A stretch of DNA of 64,000 nucleotides. It comes from Brachybacterium sp. FME24. GTDB taxonomy: Bacteria; Actinomycetota; Actinomycetes; Actinomycetales; Dermabacteraceae. Each line of letters opens with the position of its first letter. The stretch's first letter is position 1. The position numbers were made by a program, and so were the translations under genes. Under the pieces are notes generated by a model. That model saw only the letters and a list, made by a program, of their open reading frames with translations. It made no database searches and was not told where the DNA came from. Location of the stretch: contig NZ_JABUXV010000006.1 in NCBI RefSeq assembly GCF_014897705.1, forward strand, positions 62,001-126,000. Reading direction: 5' to 3'. Positions 8,340 to 17,586 of this stretch are shown here, piece after piece.

Positions 8340-8554
8340 GAGCTCTCAGTGCTGTCCCGCAGCAGGTCGACGACTTCGTCGCGCCGGTACCGGCGGTGGC
8401 CGCCCAGAGTCCGCATGTAACTGAGCTTGCCGGCCTGCGCCCAACGGGTGACGGTCTTGGGATCGACGTGGAACATCTTGGCCACCTGGGCAGGGGTCAG
8501 CAGCTCAGCGGCGTGATCGTCGCTCTCATGCGGTTGATCCGAGGATCCATTCAT
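8336..8554 (-). CDS. bldC: BldC-family MerR-type DNA-binding protein
   Basis: A 72-residue protein consisting almost only of a winged helix-turn-helix of the MerR/BldC type: LLTPAQVAKMFHVDPKTV, then TRWAQAGKLSYMRTLGGHRRYR. It lacks the effector domain and dimerisation helix of classical MerR regulators, as BldC does. BldC binds direct repeats cooperatively and controls developmental timing in Streptomyces; its role in this non-sporulating-looking genome is unknown. The ATG at 8554 has an AAAGG ribosome binding site. The neighbouring DUF3073 gene and purM/purF repeat the order seen in Streptomyces, supporting orthology. Confidence 0.92.
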   Translation of the reverse strand: MNGSSDQPHESDDHAAELLTPAQVAKMFHVDPKTVTRWAQAGKLSYMRTLGGHRRYRRDEVVDLLRDSTESS

Positions 8555-8905
8555 CAGGCAGGGACCTTTCAGCGGTGCAAAGGGAAGTCGGCGCCGTCGA
8601 CTCCAGGTCGGCCTCGTCCGCGACCCGGAGGTCGCCACGAGGAGCCTCGACGCGGTGCCCCGGAGGCTCGGGGACGCCAGCTTAGACGCTCGGGTTCCGC
8701 AGCAGGTAAACACTCTGTCCGCGTCGGGCCAAGTTCCCGGGCGTCTTGCCGCCTGCCCCGGCACGCCTGGAAGGGACGTCGGGCACGTCTGCGGGCCTGA
8801 GGTTCGCCGGATCCGAGGGCATGCATGTACTCTTGGGTTCCGTATCAATGCCATCTTCCGGGTCGACAAGAACGCCCGGCAGCCGACGCACAGGGGGTCA
8901 GATCC
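8555..8905. other. Divergent intergenic region between bldC and the DUF3073 gene
   Basis: 351 bases with no convincing gene. It must hold promoters for both flanking genes. The stretch around 8820-8850 (TGCATGTACTCTTGGG and nearby TATCAAT) is locally AT-richer and is the best place for the rightward promoter. No hairpin terminator or RNA gene is seen. Confidence 0.5.
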
Positions 8906-9103
8906 ATGGGTCGCGGCCGACAGAAAGCCAAGCACACCAAGGTGGCACGGGACCTCAAGTACTTCAGCCCGCCGACAGACCTGACGGCACTGCAGCGCGA
9001 GCTGCAGTCCGAGCGGAGCGAGACTTCCGCGAACGGCGAAGAGCGGGCCGAGGACAGCGACGAGTGGGCCGACGAGGACGCACCGTCCGTACGTCGACGC
9101 TGA
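8906..9103 (+). CDS. DUF3073 family protein
   Basis: A 65-residue highly charged protein beginning MGRGRQKAKHTKVARDLKY and ending in an acidic then Arg tail. The N-terminal GRGRxKAKxTKVARxLKY block is the diagnostic DUF3073 signature, found across Actinobacteria. Function is unknown. The small size and basic N-terminus suggest nucleic-acid or ribosome association, which is only inference. The start is preceded by CAGGGGG about 8 bases upstream. A strong terminator hairpin follows at 9221-9249. Confidence 0.88.
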   Translation: MGRGRQKAKHTKVARDLKYFSPPTDLTALQRELQSERSETSANGEERAEDSDEWADEDAPSVRRR

Positions 9104-9220
9104 GAACTGCCCGACGACTCGAGAGCCTGCAGTATCCGGCGAGTATCGTGCCGGTAGCGGGAAGTTCTCTGTCGAGCAGGCTCAGGACCGACCGGCGCAT
9201 GCAGGAACCGTGACCATGCA

Positions 9221-9249
9221 CGAGGGCCGACCCACCGGGTCGGCCCTCG
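9221..9249. terminator. Intrinsic-type terminator hairpin after the DUF3073 gene
   Basis: Perfect 12-bp arms at 9221-9232 and 9238-9249 around a 5-base loop, followed by TTCGTG. It lies between the convergent DUF3073 gene and purM and may serve both. Confidence 0.8.
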
Positions 9250-9285
9250 TTCGTGCAGGAGGGCTCGTGCCTGAGGGCAGGGCGC

Positions 9286-10434
9286 TCAGGCCCACCCCGG
9301 ATGCTGGCCCGCGAGCAGAACGGCTCCGCCCTCGACCCCCTTGGCGCCGGCGACGACCCGCTCCAGCGGCGCTCCGGGCTCCGGCAGGGAGTCCTCACCG
9401 ACGACCTCGCCGATCACCCGTGCTCCCAGCCCCCTCTCGGTCAGCACCGCGAGAGTCGCATCCGCCTGGTCGGCGCCGACCAGGGCGACCATGCCGATGC
9501 CCATGTTCACGGTGCCCTCGAGATCGAGCTGCGGCACCGAGCCCCAGCGGGCGATCTGCGCGAACACCGGCCCCGGTTCCCAGGAGGCGCGGTCCAGACG
9601 CGCAGCCAGACCGCTGGGCATGACTCGGGCCAGATTGGCGGCGAGCCCGCCGCCGGTGACATGGCTGAGCGCGTGGACGGCACCCGCGGTCCGAGGATCG
9701 GCGAGGACGGCGAGGACGTCCGTGGCGTAGATGCGGGTGGGCTCGAGGATCTCCTCGCCGAGAGTGCGTCCGAAGTCGTCGATGTGCGCATCCAGGGCAA
9801 GGCCCTGGGCGGCGATCACGGCGCGCACCAGGGAGTATCCGTTGGAGTGGAGACCGGAGGCATCCATGCCGATCACCACATCGCCACGGCGCACACTGTC
9901 CGGGCCCAGCAGGGCGTCGGCCTCGACGACGCCGACCGCGGCGCCCGCCACGTCATAGTCCTCCGGGGCCATCAACCCGGGATGCTCGGCGGTCTCGCCG
10001 CCGACCAGCGCGCACCCGGCGATCTGGCAGCCCTCGGCGATGCCGCGCACGATGTCGGCGATCCGCTCGGGCACGACCTTGCCGCAGGCGATGTAGTCGG
10101 TCATGGCCAACGGGGTGGCCCCGACCACCACGATGTCATCGACGACCATGCCCACGAGGTCGCGGCCGATGGTGTCGTGCACGTCGAGCTCGCGGGCGAT
10201 GGCGATCTTCGTGCCGACCCCGTCGGTGGAGGAGGCCAGCAGCGGGCGGCGGTAGTCCTTCAGTGCGCTGACGTCGACCAGGCCGGCGAAGGCACCGATC
10301 CCGCCGAGCACCTGGGGCCCGTGGGTCGCAGCCACGGCCTCCTTCATCAGCTCGACGGCGCGGTCACCCGCGGCGGTGTCGACGCCGGAATCGGCGTAGG
10401 TGATCGCAGGGCCTGCGGAGTTCGTGGAGTTCAT
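9286..10434 (-). CDS. purM: Phosphoribosylformylglycinamidine cyclo-ligase (AIR synthetase)
   Basis: PurM closes the imidazole ring to give AIR in purine synthesis, using ATP. The 382-residue protein shows ITYADSGVDTAAGD at the N-terminus, the ATP-binding STDGVGTKIAIA, GRDLVGMVVDDIVVVGA, and LVGGETAEHPG, all PurM/PurL superfamily signatures. A C-terminal extension of ~20 residues ends GGAVLLAGQHPGWA. Its ATG overlaps the purF stop by 4 bases (ATGA), indicating translational coupling at the end of the purA-to-purM leftward gene series. Confidence 0.97.
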   Translation of the reverse strand: MNSTNSAGPAITYADSGVDTAAGDRAVELMKEAVAATHGPQVLGGIGAFAGLVDVSALKDYRRPLLASSTDGVGTKIAIARELDVHDTIGRDLVGMVVDDIVVVGATPLAMTDYIACGKVVPERIADIVRGIAEGCQIAGCALVGGETAEHPGLMAPEDYDVAGAAVGVVEADALLGPDSVRRGDVVIGMDASGLHSNGYSLVRAVIAAQGLALDAHIDDFGRTLGEEILEPTRIYATDVLAVLADPRTAGAVHALSHVTGGGLAANLARVMPSGLAARLDRASWEPGPVFAQIARWGSVPQLDLEGTVNMGIGMVALVGADQADATLAVLTERGLGARVIGEVVGEDSLPEPGAPLERVVAGAKGVEGGAVLLAGQHPGWA

Positions 10435-11921
10435 GCGTCCTTCCCGACGGCGGTGATGTCGTGCTCACCCGAGGTGAGGATTCCCTGTGCACGAGCTACG
10501 GGCTCGGGCAGTGCCACCGGGTAGGTCCCGGAGAAGCAGGCGGTGCACAGCGCTTCGGCGGGCTGGTCGGTGGCGGCGATCATCCCCTCCTCGGAGATGT
10601 AGCCGAGCGAGTCCGCGCCGAGGGAACGAGCGATCTCGGCGATCCCCAGACCGTTGGCGATCAGCTCGGCCCGGGAGGCGAAGTCGATGCCGTAGAAGCA
10701 GGGCCAGCGCACGGGCGGCGAGGAGATCCGGACATGGACCTCGGCGGCGCCGGCCTCACGCAGCATGCGCACCACGGCGCGCTGGGTGTTGCCGCGCACC
10801 ACCGAATCGTCGACGACGACCAGTCGTTTGCCGGCGATGACCTCGCGCAGCGGGTTCAGCTTGAGACGGATGCCGAGCTGGCGGATGGTCTGGCTGGGTT
10901 GGATGAAGGTGCGGCCGACGTAGGCGTTCTTCACCATGCCCTGGCCGTAGGGGATGCCCGACTCCTGCGCGTAGCCGATCGCCGCGGGGGTGCCGGATTC
11001 CGGGGTGGGGATCACGAGATCCGCGTCCACGGGGTACTCCCGGGCGAGCTGGCGGCCCATCTCCGCGCGGGCCTCGTTGACGCTCTTCCCGGCGATCCGG
11101 GTATCCGGACGGGCGAGGTAGACGTACTCGAACACGCAGCCCTTGGGCTCGGGATCCATGACCTGTTCGCTGCGCAGTCCCTGTTCGTCGATCACGATCA
11201 TCTCGCCGGGAGCGACCTCGCGCACGAAGCTCGCGCCGCAGATGTCCAGGGCCGCGGTCTCGGAGGCGACCACCCAGCCGCGCTCGAGGCGTCCCAGCAC
11301 GAGGGGGCGGATCCCCTGCGGGTCGCGCGCGGCGTACAGGGTGCCCTCGTTCATCAGGGTGAAGCAGTAGGCGCCGACCAGGCGCGGCAGGATCTCGCGC
11401 AGCGCATCCTCGAGGCTGCCCTCGGTGTCCAGCAGCGCGGTCACCACGGCGGTGTCGGTGGTGTTGCCGCGGGCGAGCTCTCCGGTGCGGGGCTTTCCCT
11501 GGCGCTCCTCGACGAGCTCCAGCAGTTCCTCGGTGTTCACGAGGTTGCCGTTGTGGGCGAGGGCCACCGTGCCGTCAGGTCGCGGGCCGAGGGTGGGCTG
11601 GGCATTGGACCAGATCGATCCGCCGGTCGTCGAATACCGGGTGTGCCCGATCGCGATGTGCCCCTGGAGCGCCTCGAGGGAGGCCTCGTCGAACACCTGC
11701 GAGACCAGGCCCATGTCCTTGTAGACGAGGATCTGCGAACCGTCGCTGGCAGCGATGCCCGCTGATTCCTGCCCGCGGTGCTGCAGAGCGTAGAGACCGT
11801 AGTAGGTCAGTTTGGAGACGTCCTCTCCGGGGGCGAAGACGCCGAAGACGCCACAGGCATCCTGTGGGCCCTTCTCCCCGGGGAGCAGGTCATGGGAAAG
11901 GTTTCCGTCGCCGCGTGCCAC
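10431..11921 (-). CDS. purF: Amidophosphoribosyltransferase
   Basis: PurF makes phosphoribosylamine from PRPP and glutamine, the committed step of purine synthesis. The 496-residue protein has a class II glutamine amidotransferase N-terminus with the propeptide-type sequence before the catalytic Cys (QDACGVFG), LQHRGQESAGIA and NGNLVN. The C-terminal phosphoribosyltransferase domain carries VVVDDSVVRGNTQ, the PRPP-binding loop. I choose the GTG at 11921 (MARGDGNLSHDLLP): a CATCAT box ends 6 bases upstream, and the longer in-frame reading upstream is Arg/Pro-rich and intrudes on a neighbour. The start is less certain than the identity. Confidence 0.96.
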   Translation of the reverse strand: MARGDGNLSHDLLPGEKGPQDACGVFGVFAPGEDVSKLTYYGLYALQHRGQESAGIAASDGSQILVYKDMGLVSQVFDEASLEALQGHIAIGHTRYSTTGGSIWSNAQPTLGPRPDGTVALAHNGNLVNTEELLELVEERQGKPRTGELARGNTTDTAVVTALLDTEGSLEDALREILPRLVGAYCFTLMNEGTLYAARDPQGIRPLVLGRLERGWVVASETAALDICGASFVREVAPGEMIVIDEQGLRSEQVMDPEPKGCVFEYVYLARPDTRIAGKSVNEARAEMGRQLAREYPVDADLVIPTPESGTPAAIGYAQESGIPYGQGMVKNAYVGRTFIQPSQTIRQLGIRLKLNPLREVIAGKRLVVVDDSVVRGNTQRAVVRMLREAGAAEVHVRISSPPVRWPCFYGIDFASRAELIANGLGIAEIARSLGADSLGYISEEGMIAATDQPAEALCTACFSGTYPVALPEPVARAQGILTSGEHDITAVGKDA

Positions 11922-11976
11922 CGCACCATGATGCCACAGCCCGCGCCGATCCGGCGGCGCGGTCCGGGGCCGTGCC

Positions 11977-12357
11977 TCAGCGGCTGCGACGCCCTGAGGA
12001 GCGATGGACGAAGGCGTCGATCCCGGCCGCGACTGCCGCCAGCGGCACACCGACGAAGACCGCGGTGAGCAGGACGAAGTTGACGACGCCGCCGAGATCG
12101 ACGAAGTCCAAGAACGGCGAGATGACCAGCGCGACGACGGCGGGCACCACGATCACGAGAGCCACCCAGAACCCCAGGGTCGGGGTGCGGCTGCGGCGCA
12201 CGTAGACGCTGGTGTCCGTGGCGCCCTCGGGGCGATCCTCGGGGCCCTCCGGTTCCACGGAGTCCAGTTCCACGGGGTCGTTCACAGTTTCCACGGGGTC
12301 CGGTTCCACGGGGTCCGGTTCCACGGGGTCGTTCACAGGTTCTTCGGGGTTGTTCAC
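11977..12357 (-). CDS. Small membrane protein with repetitive acidic N-terminus
   Basis: A 126-residue protein. Residues 1-45 are a repetitive Pro/Val/Glu/Asp stretch (units like DPVEP) encoded by a degenerate 15-base DNA repeat. Two hydrophobic helices follow (about 62-82 and 90-112) and a short basic tail. The GTG start overlaps the cutC stop by 4 bases, and purF begins 55 bases downstream. It therefore lies inside the purine gene series. It may correspond to the unnamed membrane protein often seen next to purF in Actinobacteria. Function unknown. Confidence 0.7.
   Translation of the reverse strand: MNNPEEPVNDPVEPDPVEPDPVETVNDPVELDSVEPEGPEDRPEGATDTSVYVRRSRTPTLGFWVALVIVVPAVVALVISPFLDFVDLGGVVNFVLLTAVFVGVPLAAVAAGIDAFVHRSSGRRSR
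12251..12350. repeat. Degenerate 15-bp tandem repeat inside a coding region
   Basis: Units close to GGTTCCACGGGGTCC recur at least five times, some interrupted by a GTTCACAG segment. They encode the acidic DPVEP-like repeats of the 126-residue membrane protein. Such in-frame repeats can change copy number by slippage without shifting the frame. Confidence 0.75.
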
Positions 12358-13151
12358 AGCACTCCAGCAGCATCGACCGCGGCGGCCACGATCGCCGGGT
12401 CCGTCTCGGTATCGGGGGCGCCCGGTTCGACCGGAGCGCCCGGGCGGCGGCGGGCGGACAGGTGCACGTCGGTGACCCCGCTGCGATGGGCGAGATCGGC
12501 GAGGTCAGCAGGGCGGACCCCTCCTCCGGCGCACACGTCGAGAAAGCCTTCGGCGGCATCGACCATGGCTCCGAGGTCGTCGGTTCCGTCGAGCGCTCGC
12601 GCAGCCCCGCCGGAGCTGAGCACCCGGTGGAAGCCGAGGCCGAGCAGGGTTCGCATGGCCTCCGCGCGCTCCTCGCGACCGGCCAGGGCGTCGACGGCGC
12701 GATGACAGGTCAGGGTGATGCCTCGCAGCGCGGTCTGCGCGGACCGCAGGGCGGAGTCCCGGATGGTCTCGATGGCGGGGATGTCGAGGGAGCCGGCCGG
12801 GGTGAGGGCGCCGATCACGACGCCGGCGGCTCCGGCGGCGACGGTGTCGCCGGCCTGGCGGGCCATCAGCTCGATCTCCTCGGGCAGGTAGGCGAACTCC
12901 TCCGGCCGGTCCAGGAAGTCACCGTCCCCGGCCCGTGAGCGGATCAGCACGTGCACATCGAAATGCGGTTTCGCGTCGCGGGCGGCGACCAGGGTCGCGG
13001 CCCGCTGCACGCACTGCTCGACCAGGTCCACGGGAGGGGTCACTCCCCCACGGGCGAGATCGACGCACAGCTCCACGCGGTCGGCGCCGCCGAGCGCGGC
13101 GGCCTCGAGACCGGCGAGGTCCTGGACGGCGATCTCCACGGCGAGACTCAT
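12354..13151 (-). CDS. cutC: Copper homeostasis protein CutC family
   Basis: A 265-residue TIM-barrel CutC protein: VEIAVQDLAGLEAAALGGADRVELC at the start, VLIRSRAGDGDF, GVVIGALT, LTCHRAVDA and RVLSSGGAARALDG along the barrel. CutC is linked to copper handling in some bacteria, though its direct role is disputed. The ATG at 13151 overlaps the preceding stop (ATGA), and its own stop overlaps the next start (GTGA). It sits unusually inside a purine gene series between purA and purF. Confidence 0.92.
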   Translation of the reverse strand: MSLAVEIAVQDLAGLEAAALGGADRVELCVDLARGGVTPPVDLVEQCVQRAATLVAARDAKPHFDVHVLIRSRAGDGDFLDRPEEFAYLPEEIELMARQAGDTVAAGAAGVVIGALTPAGSLDIPAIETIRDSALRSAQTALRGITLTCHRAVDALAGREERAEAMRTLLGLGFHRVLSSGGAARALDGTDDLGAMVDAAEGFLDVCAGGGVRPADLADLAHRSGVTDVHLSARRRPGAPVEPGAPDTETDPAIVAAAVDAAGVL

Positions 13152-13588
13152 CGGGTCCCCTCCTCGGTCGGGTTCTCGGTCACGATCTCGGTCGTGCTCG
13201 CACGGGCGGTGCGCACGGTGCGGCGCGCCCCCGGCAGGGGCAGCAGCTCGGTGAGGTCGCTGCGCTCCCCGCTCGCACGGACGCGGCCGTCGGTGAGGGC
13301 GTCGGCCCAGGCCAGGTCGCCGCTCACGAGGGAGAGCCAGGTGAGCGCGTCGGTCTCCACCACGGCGGGCGGGGTCCCGCGGGTGTGCCGGCTCCCGGTG
13401 ATCGCCTGGACGGCGGCATGCGGGGGAACGCGCAGCTCGACCGCTCCGCCCGGGTACTCCTGGGCGAAGGTCTCCAGCGTGTGGCGAACGGCGGGGGCGA
13501 GCACGGAGCGCGTGGCGGTCTCCGGAGCAGTGGCCCACGTGGCCAGGGCACTGCGCCCTGCCTCAGGATCGGTACGGCGGGTCACCAC
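13148..13588 (-). CDS. Sterol-carrier-like family protein
   Basis: A 146-residue protein with the block RGTPPAVVETDALTWLSL, then GDLAWADALTDGRVRASGER, diagnostic of the actinobacterial sterol-carrier (SCP2-like) family found next to purF in related genomes. It probably binds a lipid or other hydrophobic ligand; no enzymatic residues are evident. Start: two consecutive GTG codons (13588, 13585), 1 base after the purA stop. Its stop overlaps the cutC start. The location implies co-expression with purA. Confidence 0.82.
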   Translation of the reverse strand: MVTRRTDPEAGRSALATWATAPETATRSVLAPAVRHTLETFAQEYPGGAVELRVPPHAAVQAITGSRHTRGTPPAVVETDALTWLSLVSGDLAWADALTDGRVRASGERSDLTELLPLPGARRTVRTARASTTEIVTENPTEEGTR

Positions 13589-13589
13589 G

Positions 13590-14888
13590 TCAGCTGGTCG
13601 CCTCCGGCAGGAGGTCGTGGACGGCGATGGTGGCGGCACGATCGGGGCCCACGCCGATGGCGCTGATGCGGCAGCCGGCGAGCTCCTCGAGCCGCTGCAC
13701 GTAGGCACGGGCGTTGTCGGGGAGATCGGCGAAGGTGCGGCACTCGGAGAGGTCCTCGGTCCAGCCGGGAAGGGTCTCGTAGACCGGTACCGCATGGTGG
13801 AACTCGGTCTGGGTCATCGGCATCTCGCGATGGATCACGCCGTCGACGTCGTACGCGGTGCAGATCGGGACCTCGTCGATGCCGGTGAGCACATCGAGCT
13901 TGGTCAGCACGATGTCAGTGAAGCCGTTGATGCGCACCGCGTGGCGGATCATCAGGGCGTCGTACCAGCCGCAGCGGCGGGGGCGCCCGGTGTTGACCCC
14001 GACCTCGCCGCCGACCCTCTGCAGGAACTCGCCCCACTCGTCCTCGAGCTCGGTGGGGAACGGCCCGGCGCCCACGCGCGTCGTGTATGCCTTCACGATC
14101 CCGATCACCCGGTCGATGCGGGTGGGACCGATGCCGGTGCCGATGCAGGCGCCGCCCGCGGTCGGGTTGGAACTGGTCACGAAGGGGTAGGTGCCGTGGT
14201 CGACGTCCAGATACGTGGCCTGGCCGCCCTCCATCAGCACGACCTCGTCGCGGTCGAGCGCGGAGTTCAGCAGCTCGGTGGTGTCCACGACCATCGGGAG
14301 CAGGCGCTCGGCATAGGAGAGCAGTTCCTGCGTGATCCCCTCGACCTCGACGGCCCGACGGTTGTACAGCTTGACCAGCAGCTCGTTCTTCTGACGCAGG
14401 GCGCCTTCGATCTTCTGGCGCAGGATCGACTCGTCGTACAGGTCCTGCACCCGGATGCCGAGGCGGCCGATCTTGTCCATGTACGCCGGCCCGATGCCGC
14501 GCCCGGTGGTGCCGATGGCGCGCTTGCCGAGGAAGCGCTCGGTGACCTTGTCGAGGGTCTGGTGATACGGGGCCACGATGTGGGCATTGGCACTGATGCG
14601 CAGACGCGACGTATCCACGCCGCGCGCGTTCAGCATGCCGATCTCCTCGAAGAGTGCCTCGAGGTTGACCACCACTCCATTGCCGATCACGGGGGTGACC
14701 TGCGGGGACAGGATGCCTGCGGGAAGGAGCTTGAGCTCGAACTTCTCGCCGTCGACGACCACGGTATGGCCGGCATTATTGCCACCATTGGGCTTGACGA
14801 CGTAGTCGACCCTCTCACCGAGGAGATCGGTGGCCTTGCCCTTCCCCTCGTCACCCCACTGGGCTCCGACGATCACGACGGCGGGCAT
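13590..14888 (-). CDS. purA: Adenylosuccinate synthetase
   Basis: PurA converts IMP and aspartate to adenylosuccinate using GTP, the first step from IMP to AMP. The 432-residue protein has the N-terminal P-loop [21 protein letters not shown], the IMP-binding [13 protein letters not shown] and the late STTGRxR-equivalent region [10 protein letters not shown]. The ATG at 14888 is preceded by AGGAG 5 bases upstream, which favours it over an in-frame start 19 codons earlier. It is the first gene of the leftward purA-SCP-cutC-membrane-purF-purM series. Confidence 0.97.
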   Translation of the reverse strand: MPAVVIVGAQWGDEGKGKATDLLGERVDYVVKPNGGNNAGHTVVVDGEKFELKLLPAGILSPQVTPVIGNGVVVNLEALFEEIGMLNARGVDTSRLRISANAHIVAPYHQTLDKVTERFLGKRAIGTTGRGIGPAYMDKIGRLGIRVQDLYDESILRQKIEGALRQKNELLVKLYNRRAVEVEGITQELLSYAERLLPMVVDTTELLNSALDRDEVVLMEGGQATYLDVDHGTYPFVTSSNPTAGGACIGTGIGPTRIDRVIGIVKAYTTRVGAGPFPTELEDEWGEFLQRVGGEVGVNTGRPRRCGWYDALMIRHAVRINGFTDIVLTKLDVLTGIDEVPICTAYDVDGVIHREMPMTQTEFHHAVPVYETLPGWTEDLSECRTFADLPDNARAYVQRLEELAGCRISAIGVGPDRAATIAVHDLLPEATS

Positions 14889-15027
14889 AGCAACTCCTGG
14901 ATGAGCGGAAGGGAACCCGGGGATCGTACCAAGCACCGTCCGCACGCCGCCTGGACGGGGCGCGGACGGTGAGGTGCGCCATGCCGACGCGCTGGACGCA
15001 TCCGGGCCCAGCAGGAAGGGACGGGTC

Positions 15028-15453
15028 TCAGCCCAGCAGGGTGGGATCCGCCTCGCGCAGGAACTCGGTCACACGATCCGCTTCGGCCTGGTCGCCCAGA
15101 CGGCGGGAGGTCTCCCCCAGCATCGCCAAGGCCCTCAGGAATCCGCGGTTGGGCGCATGGGAGGCAGGGATCGGCCCCTGACCTCGCCAACCGGCCTTGC
15201 GCAGCGCATCGAGACCGCGGTGGTACCCGGTGCGGGCGAAGGCGTAGGCGGAGACTTCGTCGCCGTCGGTGAGCGCATCTTGGGCGAGAGCCGCCCAGAC
15301 CATCGGGGACTCCGGGTGCCGGGCGGCGATCTCGCGCGGCTCCCCGTCGGCGAGCTCGGAGGTCACCTGGACATCGATGAAATCGTCGGGAAGTCGGGTC
15401 TCCGGAATGCCCAGGAGGTTCCCGCTGGTGAGGTTATCGGTACGATCAGCCAT
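15028..15453 (-). CDS. DUF3151 family protein
   Basis: A 141-residue helical, TPR-like protein. Its central segment [19 protein letters not shown], then [22 protein letters not shown] and [16 protein letters not shown], is the conserved core of DUF3151, an actinobacterial family of unknown role. The ATG at 15453 follows a TACGAT box (15460-15465, reverse strand) by 6 bases, pointing to a leaderless message. The 44 in-frame residues upstream are rejected because they overlap the divergent gene's promoter region. Confidence 0.87.
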   Translation of the reverse strand: MADRTDNLTSGNLLGIPETRLPDDFIDVQVTSELADGEPREIAARHPESPMVWAALAQDALTDGDEVSAYAFARTGYHRGLDALRKAGWRGQGPIPASHAPNRGFLRALAMLGETSRRLGDQAEADRVTEFLREADPTLLG

Positions 15454-15508
15454 GCACGCATCGTAGGCGTTGGCGCCTGATGACCCCCGGACCAGTGAGA
15501 AACCATCC

Positions 15509-17110
15509 ATGTCACACACGCAGGACGGCTCGGAGCTGCTCACCGGCCCCGGCGCAGGAGGCCTGCTCCGCTCCGCCGTCGGCAACTCCGGCGGCGTGCT
15601 GCACAGCTGGCAGCTGGATCACGTCGATCATCGGCCCGGTCGCAGCACGAAAGCGCTCTACCGCACCATGGTCTCGTGGCCCGAGCTCGATGGTCCGCAG
15701 GCCCCGGCGCGCGAGGAGCTCTTCGGCGCGAGCGCCCATATCGGCGAGCGCGAGAAGAACCTCTACGTCGCCGAGCAGACCCTGGTCATGACCGACGGCG
15801 ACATCAACGTGCGCGTGTGGCGCTACCCCCACGACCCCTGGCTGCCGATGCTTCCGCTGGTCTGCTATCCGGACGTCGTCGGCCGCACCCTGCAGGACCT
15901 GGGTGTTTCCCTGGCACCGACGGACCCCGCGGAGCCGATCGCGATCGACGTCGTCTCCTACCGGCCCGGTCGCCGCGCGGTGCTGCGGGCGAGCCAGGGC
16001 GATCGAGCTGTGTACCTCAAGGTCATGCAGCCTCATCGCAGCACGGAGATCGTCGAGCGTCATCAGCGTCTCCTGGCGGCCGGGGTCCCGGTCCCTGCGG
16101 TCAAGGCGCATCACAACGGGCTGGTGGTGCTCGAGGAGCTGCCGGGCCGCCCGCTGGCCCGCGCGGTCATCGACGAGGGAGTCGCGGCCTGCACCGCCGA
16201 GGACCTGGTGGCGCTGCTGGACCGCCTGCCCGCCTCCATGTACACCCTGCCGCTGCGCCCGCCGTGGACCGACTCCGTGGAGTTCTACGCCGGGATCGTG
16301 AGCTCCTCGGTGCCCGCGCTGGGTCCCCGACTGGACGCGCTCGTGCGCACCATCCGTGACGGTCTGGCTGCCCTCGAGCAACGTATGGACATGCGTGCCC
16401 ATGACGTGGTCCACGGCGACTTCTACGAGGCCCAGGTCTTCGTCCAGCACGGCAAGGTGGTGGGCCTGCTCGATATCGACACGGTGGGCCCGGGCCGCAG
16501 GGCCGACGACCTCGCCTGCCTGCTCGCCCATCTCAGCGTGCTCGCCGACTACGGCAACGCCGGGCGCATCGACCGCGCCATGCAGGTGCGCGTCGAGGAG
16601 GCGATCCATACCTGGCACACGACGTTCGCGGACCGGGTCGACCCCACCGAGCTCGCCCTGCGTTCCGCGGGTGTGGTGCTCTCCCTCGCCACCGGCCCCC
16701 ATCGCCAGCAGGAGGCGTCCTGGGAGGCGGCCACCGAGGCGATCGTGCGCGTCGCCGAGGAGTGGGTCTCCCGAGCTCGCCAGGCCGAGTCCCGCCGCCT
16801 CGCCGGCGCGACGTCGTCGACCCAGGAGGCACCGGGGCAGCAGGCTCCCCCTCAGCAGTCCGCACCCGTTCCGCCCTCCCCGCCCGTCCCCGCGCCCGCT
16901 CAGCAGTCCGCACCTGCTCAGTACTCCGCACCGCTCCAGCCGCCGACTCCCCAGTTCGCGTCTCCTGAGCCCTCCACCACCCCACGGCAGTCGCCGCCGG
17001 CGACTGAATCGGCCCCGCTCCCAGGGCGGTCCAACGGTGCCGAAGACGTCCACAGCGGCGACGACTCCCCCACCCAGGAACGACGGATCGACTCGATCCT
17101 GCCCAGCTGA
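15509..17110 (+). CDS. Aminoglycoside-phosphotransferase-fold protein with Pro/Gln-rich tail
   Basis: A 533-residue protein. Residues ~125-400 form a protein-kinase-like APH fold: an ATP-lobe region with [18 protein letters not shown], the catalytic loop [11 protein letters not shown] (HGD at 302-304, but Y-E-A-Q instead of the usual x-x-x-N) and the metal site [10 protein letters not shown]. The N-terminal ~120 residues look like a separate small domain. From about residue 435 the chain is a disordered Pro/Gln/Ser-rich tail. The substrate is unknown; resistance should not be assumed, as family members also phosphorylate sugars and other small molecules. The ATG at 15509 is favoured over an upstream in-frame ATG. 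Confidence 0.8.
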   Translation: MSHTQDGSELLTGPGAGGLLRSAVGNSGGVLHSWQLDHVDHRPGRSTKALYRTMVSWPELDGPQAPAREELFGASAHIGEREKNLYVAEQTLVMTDGDINVRVWRYPHDPWLPMLPLVCYPDVVGRTLQDLGVSLAPTDPAEPIAIDVVSYRPGRRAVLRASQGDRAVYLKVMQPHRSTEIVERHQRLLAAGVPVPAVKAHHNGLVVLEELPGRPLARAVIDEGVAACTAEDLVALLDRLPASMYTLPLRPPWTDSVEFYAGIVSSSVPALGPRLDALVRTIRDGLAALEQRMDMRAHDVVHGDFYEAQVFVQHGKVVGLLDIDTVGPGRRADDLACLLAHLSVLADYGNAGRIDRAMQVRVEEAIHTWHTTFADRVDPTELALRSAGVVLSLATGPHRQQEASWEAATEAIVRVAEEWVSRARQAESRRLAGATSSTQEAPGQQAPPQQSAPVPPSPPVPAPAQQSAPAQYSAPLQPPTPQFASPEPSTTPRQSPPATESAPLPGRSNGAEDVHSGDDSPTQERRIDSILPS

Positions 17111-17160
17111 CCGTCGCCACCGACTCCGGTCCCCGTCGCCCCCTGTGCCACCATCGGGGC

Positions 17161-17586
17161 ATGCGAGCAGTGCTGCAGAAGGTCGACGGCGCCCAGGTCG
17201 AGGTCGACGGCGAGATGATCGGTGCGGTCGAGGGCGAAGGGCTCCTGGCGCTGGTCGGGGTCACCCACGGCGACGGGCCGGAGCAGGTCGCCACGATTGC
17301 TCGCAAGATCTGTGAACTGCGGATCCTCGACGCAGAGCGCTCGGCGCTCGATGTCGGCGCCCAGGTCCTGGTCGTCTCCCAGTTCACGCTGTACGCCGAT
17401 GTCCGCAAGGGACGCAGACCCTCCTGGAGCTCCGCAGCCCCGGCCGCGGTCGCCGAGCCGCTCGTGGAGCAGGTCGTGGTGGCGATCCGCGAGCGCGGCG
17501 TGCACGTCGCCACCGGCAGCTTCGGAGCACACATGCGCGTGGGGCTGGTCAACGACGGACCAGTCACGATCCTCCTCGAAGCCTGA
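17161..17586 (+). CDS. dtd: D-aminoacyl-tRNA deacylase
   Basis: Dtd hydrolyses D-aminoacyl-tRNAs (and Gly-tRNA-Ala) in the cytosol, a translation quality-control step. The 141-residue protein is full length and has the signature [16 protein letters not shown] and the C-terminal LVNDGPVT motif with the cis-Gly-Pro used for chiral selection. It is convergent with the HAD phosphatase, whose stop codon begins at the next base. Confidence 0.96.
   Translation: MRAVLQKVDGAQVEVDGEMIGAVEGEGLLALVGVTHGDGPEQVATIARKICELRILDAERSALDVGAQVLVVSQFTLYADVRKGRRPSWSSAAPAAVAEPLVEQVVVAIRERGVHVATGSFGAHMRVGLVNDGPVTILLEA

Noticed and set aside
11922-12050. Longer PurF start 43 codons upstream
   Set aside because: The added residues are Arg/Pro-rich, lie before the conserved Cys-containing N-terminus and run into the neighbouring membrane gene.
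15509-17110. Aminoglycoside resistance gene
   Set aside because: The fold is APH-like, but catalytic residues differ and the chromosomal housekeeping context gives no support for resistance.
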